Source: Lottia gigantea (lineage: Eukaryota; Mollusca; Gastropoda; Lottiidae). From it: a DNA stretch of 64,000 nt. The notes below the pieces were generated by a model that was not told the origin of the DNA, searched no databases, and saw only the letters and a program-made list of their open reading frames with translations. The translations under genes were made by a program, and so were the position numbers. Location of the stretch: NCBI RefSeq assembly GCF_000327385.1, contig NW_008708400.1, positions 4,218,976-4,282,975 on the forward strand. Direction: 5' to 3'. Shown one piece after another: positions 51,201-60,200 of this stretch (positions within the stretch are counted from its first letter, which is position 1; every line of letters starts with the position of its first letter).

Positions 51201-54200
51201 TAATCTTCCCACATCAGCTGCCTCAATCTGAAATAATCAACACAATAATCTTAGACACATAGCATTTGACAAGGAGACTTTTCAAATCATAACACTTTCA
51301 TATGACTGTGATTGAAGCATTATGGTAAAAAATACCATTTTATACTCATAAAAACATGAAGTTTCTTGTGACTGGTTCATCTCAAAAACCAAACTGTCTT
51401 AATCTCACAGGCATCAAATAATACAAATGTGCATTCAATTTTCATAAAATTCAATTGAAGACATGGGTTTAGAAATGCATTACCTTGAATTTATCACATT
51501 TTCCTCTTTCAAATTCATCTGATTTATTTTGCATGAATTGTTCGTCTGTTTTACCATTTTCACCATACATTTGTATAAAAACATTGGCATCTGTTCCAGC
51601 ACTGGATATATCTGAAGTCCATATTGTGACCTCATATGGTATATCTGAAAACAGTTTTAGTATTAACAAACTGAATGCCAGTGTACAAATTTTCTTTGGT
51701 ATAGTGCAAACAGTACCAATCTCCCTGAATTAACCTTTGATTTTTGGCTTTTTTGGGAAAATATTTAGAAACTCCTTTATGTTTCAATCATCAATGAATA
51801 TATTGCTGTTAAGGCTTGAAATTCATTATATATATAACAGTTTTTCTGTATGGCCTTCAAAAAGACAAGAAACTTTCAGTTCCAAGAACTGTAACTTCCA
51901 CAAGGTTTATGAGAAAATGGGATTCAAGTGGCAAAGAGATTTGGATGCCAATTGAAATCCTTTACAAAGGGAGATTCACGCATAAAAACTCTATCACTAA
52001 TTTTTACCACATATGGTCTGTTCTGTTGTAAATATTTCTATAATACCCTAAATTTTATTTTTAAAATATTCAAATATAGAAGTTTACTTTTATCTCTAGC
52101 TTCAGATACAGATGGTTCCAACTCTAATTCTATTAATCCATCTTCTTCATCTTTAGCCAGCCAGCGATGACAAGCAAACTCATAATGTTTGCCCTTAGAT
52201 GGTACATCAATAATTATATTGTCTAAAAACCATCCTGCTCCTGGCTTGGTACCATCATGTCCTATTTTAATTCTTTTAATCTAAAAAAACAACACCAAGA
52301 TTTAAATTAACAGCTGTGTGGCTTCATAAGCCATAGAAAAATACTAAGACTGGATAATTTCTCAGTTAATCCCTTTTAGTTTCCATTTCTGAATTCATTG
52401 AAATAACAAAAAGTCTTTTTTTCATGTTATACCAAAAATAAAATCAGTAAAATGCTAAATTTTTAAGGCCCTTAAAGCACCAATTTAAAAACCCTTTTTT
52501 CGAGTTTTTTCTTTTTATGGTTTTGAATACTCTTACCTTTCCAATGTCTGTTGCTTCTAATTTAAAAGTGTCAGTTCTATTTCTTTCAAATTTATTAGCA
52601 GCAGAATCAGATTGTCTGAGCTGTATGGAACCTGTATCACCATTAGTACCAAAAATCTTCAAACTAACATTGGCATCTGTTCCTGCACCTCTTACATCAC
52701 CTGTTTTCACTTGCACATGATATGAGGTAGCTGAAATATAATTTGAAGATACAATATTCAAAGTCAATGATCAACAAAACTACTTGAAGCTGCAAACTAG
52801 TCTTATCTCCAGAAACAGAAGAGGAATGGCAACATATAAATCTACTTACTACTTAACATTTGAGATCCGCTGGCAGTTATCTCCCTTTCTATAGCTCCAT
52901 CATCTTCATCTTCTGCTAGCCATCTGTAAGCGGAAACGCAATCTGTCAGATTTGGTTTATCAAATTTGCCTCAATTTAAGGGCAGTAAGGGTAGTATTTA
53001 TATGAAATGCCATGAACATTTTATAAAGATTCATGGATTTGAACCTCGCTCAAGGTATTTACTTTGCAAATCCACAATAGTCTGGTCAATTTGCCTAATT
53101 GAAATAGTTCATTCTGGGATGTTCAAGCATTTTATTCTGTTAACATTACAAAGTTTGCTTACCTGTTGCATTCGAAAGTGGTGTCATATTTGGGATTACC
53201 AATTTGTTTGACCACAATTTTATCCAAGAACCAACCACTGCCTGGACCTTTGCCATCATGCCCGACCCTGATCTTCTTTAATTTGGACAGTGAAACAGCT
53301 TCAATCTCACATTCATCAACCTAGAAGATAAACAGATAGAATGAACATGCAAATAGAGGCCAGGTTCATTTTCATTTAATATATAGTAATTGTTAACGAT
53401 GATAAATTTGTTACAGAAGGATTAAAGTGTTTTAGATGAATAAATTATCTGTTCAAATAATATAGATGTAGTCTGAAATTTGAAAATTCTATCATGCAAT
53501 GGTGAAATACAAGTTCCAGTGAACTCATTTAGTGATCCTGAACCCAAGTGAGTGAACTTTTAACTTAAGTTAGAGCACACTGGACTCATTTAGTGGCCCT
53601 AAACTTTCAATCAAACTTAATTGTTTGATCATGCACTCAAGTGAGTGAACACTATACTCTAGTGAGTGAACAGTGAACCCAAAATGAACACTGAACTCAA
53701 GTGAGTGAACCAGTGAACTCTGGACTCAAGTGAGTGAATCATTGAACATTTTACAAATTATAATAGTAGAATAAACATGGCCTACTTTAGAAAAAGTAAG
53801 TAATAGCAAGTCCATTGAGAATGACCAATTGTCAACTAACATCAAAATATAAAAAAAATTACCAAAAGTATCAAAATAACAAAACTTAAATTATTTCCAA
53901 AATCTTTCAAAAAAATCTGCATAGCCAATTTCATCAAAATCAGATTACAGCTTTTATGTACAGTATTATATTGACCTTCACTACAAATATTTTTATGGTC
54001 ATTACTGGTCATTATCTGAATATGACTGTTTTAGAATGTTTGGTGTTTTAGCACCTGTACCAGATTCGACTACAGAGGTAAACTCGTAAAATATTGGAAC
54101 AACAAAAGAAACAATTACATCTGTAAATATTCACAATGTCTTCTCTTTCCTCGCTAAAACATTGCTGATGTCATTGATAATTATATGCGAAAATGTCACT

Positions 54201-57200
54201 TCTCGTTCAAGTCAGTCAATAAGTACACCTAATTAGTCTTTATGTATGTATATATTCATGTATATGTATGTATTATACATATGTATTATAGCTGTTTGTC
54301 CTTATTTGTAAACTGTATAGCTATAACAATTGATTTGTTTTGCTTCAATAATAAACAAAGTATTCACAAGCCAAATATTCAAACTCAGGGGCAAAAAGTC
54401 AGCATAAGAACAAATCATGGCAATCTGATCTAAACTGTTATCTCTATCTAATGCAAATGTAACTGGACATAAAAATCTGTAGGCAGACAATATTATATCC
54501 ACATTATAATAGGGTAAACATATAATAAAACTAGATAAAACATTAAAATAGAAATAAAAACAGTTACCACTTATTTATAAAATACTAAACATATTTCAAT
54601 TGAAATGATACAAGTTGGGAACTGCAACATAAAATTTGCTATACATTGAAAGCTTTGAAAAAATTTAGACGGAAAAATATAGTACGGTATTCTACAACAG
54701 ACTTGCTACTTTTTCTACTAAATTAAATAATAATAAAATACTTTGGCTGCCTTGTTTTTCCTAGAAATCTTTCACCCATATAGCTATTAAGTCATTGATA
54801 AATATTCTATCATGCAATGGCATGCAGTGTGCAATAAGCAATATTTTCCTATTTCTAACAGCTTTAATATGCACCACCTGTATTAAGCCTACAGCTTTAT
54901 TTTTTATCCCATATTAGGAGCTTTATCTATGGCAGTGTCTCCAGTCTAATCACTGACTGAGGGTTTGAAAAATTCACAGTACTATTCTGTCCCACATCTG
55001 ACATTGGACCTAACTCACTCCCTAGTACAGATAATTTTTAGTTTATTCAAAATCTACTACAGGTGCCCATCACTGCTAGAAACCTCAATTAAAATCATGC
55101 TGATTATGATAAAAGATAACATTGAACATATATAAGTTGAAGGTATTGGGATACAAAGTACCTGGTTCCTCTGTAAAGCCTAAGAAAAAATGTAAATATC
55201 AAAGTTAATTTATTGTTTTTAGAACAGTATTTTTATTTCCACAAGATTCTTGTTAAAATTGACAATCAGCAAGTTAACAAAAAACTGATCAGTTTACTTA
55301 ATCCTTCTCTGTCATGCTATTTTACTATTATGGTAGCAATTGATCTTAGTATCTGATCATTTTCAAGCCTGGCCATTTTTTATTGCAATATTTTGCCATT
55401 TCCAGAAAACTATCTTTTTTTTTTTTTTGAGCCAGTATCCATTAAGATCATCCTGTTTACGTAATATCACTTAGGGATTATTAGTTTCAGTCAAAAAAAC
55501 GATGTAGGTTCTGAAATGACCAATTGAAGGAATGACCAGGTGTAAAAATTAATTTCGTCAAAATGAATTGCTCTCAATATCATGACTGAATAGTTTTGTT
55601 TGAGGTTATAATGGTCAAATCAATCTTGTGGAAATAACAAATGAAGTATTAAATGAAGTTTCAATAGAGGAATAGATGAATTAAAATAAATTTTAAACAA
55701 AAAGATATACATACATCTCCTTTCTCAAATTTATTGATATTACTGTCAGAATGACGTAAGAAACGGTTTCCAGTGTCACCACGTTCACCAAATATATTGA
55801 CAAAAACATTGGCGTCTGTACCAGCATATTTACATTTCCCTGTATGAACTTCAATTTTATATTTCTCCACTGAAATATATTACCAATAATTTATTAGTAT
55901 GAAAATTATAACAATATATTAACAAAATCATGATTTAACATCAATTTACTCTTTGTAAAATGATTTACACATGAGAAATGTGGAATGATTGAAACATTGT
56001 ACAATGTTTTACACAATATGCAATGATTTACACAATTTGTAATGATTTACACAATGTGAAATGATTTACACAATGTGAAATGATTTACACAATGTTTTAT
56101 GATTTTCACAATGTTTAATGATTTTCACAATATGATATGATTTACACAACGTGCAATGATTTACACAATATGATATGATTTACACAATGTTTAATGATTT
56201 ACACAATGTTTAATGATTTACGCAATGTACAATGATTTACGCAATGTACAATGATTTACACAATATGCAATGGTTTACGCAATGATTGACTGCATAAAAA
56301 AGTAAATTTTGGCAGCAGAATTGAGGTGTGTACTTACAAGGTAAAGGCTTTTTAATACCAGGTCCTTCAGCAGGCATTTCTCTTACAATCTGTTGATCAC
56401 CTTCATCATTAGCTAACCATTTATCACAGTAAAACTTATATCTTTCTTTAGATACTGGACTCTCCATCTCAATCTATAATAGAATAAAAAATAAATTGAA
56501 ATATTGTCTATTTAGCTTTTGGGAGTATAAGAAATTGAACTTTTCGATCTTTTTCCATTTTCCTACTGCTACAAATTTTGCCAACCAGAGAAGTTGATCA
56601 AAAAGGCTAGATTTTGATTTGTTTTTTTTCCCACATTTTTTAAATATAACGAGTCTTCAGTTCAGATATAAAATCTGTCATGAATTTCTAAATATTTCCT
56701 TCTACATCTAGACAATGCCAAGCTGTTACAAACTGCATCTAATACCTTGACTGCAATAGCCACCTTTCTTGTATCATGGAATGAAGTGATTTGATAGGAT
56801 TGCATTCTAGTGAATACAGCAAATCAGAGTCCTGGACAGAAAGACTGTGAACATTATGACTTATGGTTTATAGGAAGTTGAGGGCTCTAAATGGCTGTAT
56901 TTGGTAAGCTACAATCCAATCAAATCGCTGGATTTTAAAACATCTGTGATACAAGAAAGGTCACTGTTGCAGTCACAGTTCGTAAGTACCCTTTAATGCT
57001 TAAAAATGGAAAGAACAGCCAATTATCTGATTCTTTTCATTAAACAGAATCACAGCAGTAAATCTAAAGTTTCCAATCAGAGAAAGTCAAAGAGGTCAAA
57101 GGTGTTTTTATGCCATTGTCAGTCATTCTATTCATTAGTATATCATGGAATAATTACTGTTTTATAGAAGATCAGAATTATTATTGTCATCTTCATAAAT

Positions 57201-60200
57201 TGGCTTCATCAAACTATACAAATAATCAAATTATCAATAATGGACAATTTTCCTTGAAGGGAATGTCAAGGACAATTTGCATACCCAGATGAAATCAATT
57301 TGTTGACTTCGTAAAAACATTATGTTACAGATCATTTCACTATCTTATAAAAAAAATTAAGAAACACACAGCAAATATATAAAATGAAATATCCAGAGGT
57401 GTATCGTAAACTAATGGTGAATCTTACAGATGCAAATGAATGGAAATATATTTGACTAATCACCTTTGACAGGTATTTTACGTCAAATTTTCGACATACT
57501 TCTATTCTAAAAATTTACATAATAATCAGTTTGATTGCTCAATAAAAAAGACTAATAATTTGATGGGCTACTTTTATGGAATTAAAATGGAACTGCAGGA
57601 ATTTACCTTTTCAAGATGCCACCCTGGTGCTAATCCTTTATTATCATGCCAAACTCGTAATTTATATGGTTTACCAACATCAGTAATATTGATATTAAAT
57701 ATATCTTTACTTCCGGATTCGAAAGAATCCCCCTTCCCTTCTAGTTGTATGTCATCAGATTTCCCCTTGTCACCATAGAGACATATAAACACATTAGAGT
57801 CAGTACCAGCATTCCTTGTATCAGATGTATATACCCATACTGTCCAATTATTTTCTGAAATAAACCATAACAATATACAACTTAATCTTTTTTAAAATGA
57901 AAATGAAGTTTTACTTTCTACTCTATCAACTAATTATTGGACAAATCAAGATTGCCATTACTGCCATGATGAATTTTGCCACATTAAGAGACATTCTGTG
58001 TGAAAACAAACCAATTTTTAAGAACATATTTATCAAAATACCTGTTGAAAAAAAACAAGATTAAATGCTATTTATGTCAAGCCATGAAAAGTTTAACCGT
58101 CTATCTTGCGCCAAATATAATACCATTATGTTGATTCAAGCACAGCACATGATAATATCAAAAACAAGCAGCACTTTATGGCATGGAGTGACGGATATTA
58201 AAGGGACTTATGCTGTAGGCTACCATTGAAAATCAGTGTGTAAACTTACTCTTCTGTTTCTTTTTCCGCCTGGCTTCTTGTTCATACAAGGTACGACTGA
58301 TGACTCTTTCACCTTCATCAATTGCCAACCATTTTCCACATGGGAAAAACTGTTCAATACCAGACATTGGACAATATATAGTCACACTGTCTAGAAACCA
58401 ACCAGATGCAGCACCTTTGTTATCATGGCCGATGTCAATTCGTGACAGAGGACTAAGCATTCTGGCAATGCTCACATTAAACAGATCTGTCTTGTTTCTT
58501 TCAAATTTACCAGAATCCAACCAAATCTTGCCACTAGATTCATTGCCATTTTTACCACCATGTAAAACAATCCAGACTCTAGCGTCTGTACCAGCACTGA
58601 CCTTATCTCCTGTCACCACCGTGATGACATAAGGGAAACCTGAAATTTAAGAGTAAATTCTATCTAATCTAGTTGATTTTGTTTGTTGATGTTGACAATT
58701 TTGACAGGTTCAATCTTTTTTTTTTCTTGTAATAAAGATTTTGAAAAATATTTGAATTCAATTTTTCTATTCAAGCTTATCAATTTTCAAACTTTTTAGT
58801 TCAGCATCTGAAAGATACTAGAAAATGTCAAAATGTGAAACAAAAGAAAAGAATTTTGAAGTGAAGACAGAAAAAACTCATGAAAATTTGTTTGTCATTT
58901 AATTTGCTATAAAAATGATATTATATTCAGTAAACTTCTAGCTGTTCTAGGCACTATCTGCTTTCTATGTTCAAGCCCAAAGCTCAAATTTAAAACCCTC
59001 AATTTCTCATAGAAATCGGTCTGATTAAAAATATAAAACATGTGTTGCCACGCCTTGTATATTTTATTAAAGATGCAATCAAGAAATCATGCCGCAAACT
59101 GACTACCGCTTCTCTTTATGAAATTTTGTTCTTGTCCAAGATCAATGCATTAATAAGACAAACTGAGACAATAACTCTTTTTTATTATATTGGGGCACAC
59201 CTGGAATAGATACCTAAACAATTTCAATATCTTGGCCCTTGGCAGTCTCAGGCAGACGTCAAAAACTACTTCATTATGGTTAAAGTGGGTTAAATATCAA
59301 GGGTTCCTCTGACAGTAAGACACACTCCCATATCTACCCCAAGGCCATTTCTTACTAGAGTAGATATAAAATTTACTGATCTGAACCACATTGGAAATCA
59401 TTTTACCATATTGCTCTAATTAGAAGGCTTAATGCTTACAATTTGTAAGATTTAAAATATATTAGTGTACAAATGTAACTAATTTCTATTCATAGTAAAT
59501 CAAGATCACAGGTTTTTCAATACCATAGAAAATCTATCTTTACTGTTCCTTTTTCATTTAACCATTTACATCCCTATTTTGATTTCAATCTAAATATGGC
59601 ATTTTTCTTGTATTCCATAAGAGTACTGCTACATATATATAGTATTCAAACTCAGGGACAAATTCTCTATTTTCAGGGGTTTATTTGGGTCTTGAATATA
59701 TGTAATGAGTTTTCATCATTTTTCACATCTCTGTATTTCTATATAATTTTTAACATTCAAATGCAGATAATTCTGGTTAAACATGGATTTGAAGGCTCAA
59801 AACACTATTCCAGTTTCTGTGAGTAAGATACGATTGGTCCAAAAATGGTGCATCTGTCCGTTTAACATGCTAATTTGTTGAAATGTTGTTCATGCTATGC
59901 TATCCTACATGCAATAGTGTCATTTCATTATATTTCAAATCAATCTCATAACAGACTATTATCATGCCAAATCTTAATTCTCCTACACAAAGTCCAAAGT
60001 ATACGATAAGCTATTTATTTGAATTATTTACCCATTCAAAAAAGGTTTATTTCACGTTTTGTCAATAAATTTTCTATAAAATACCTAAACTTCAATATCA
60101 TGTTTTATTTCATGATTTACCAGTATAACTACATGCTGTTGTCCTATTTCAGTAGCTGAATATCATACAAAATTTTAAATAGATTCAATTCCATGATTCA

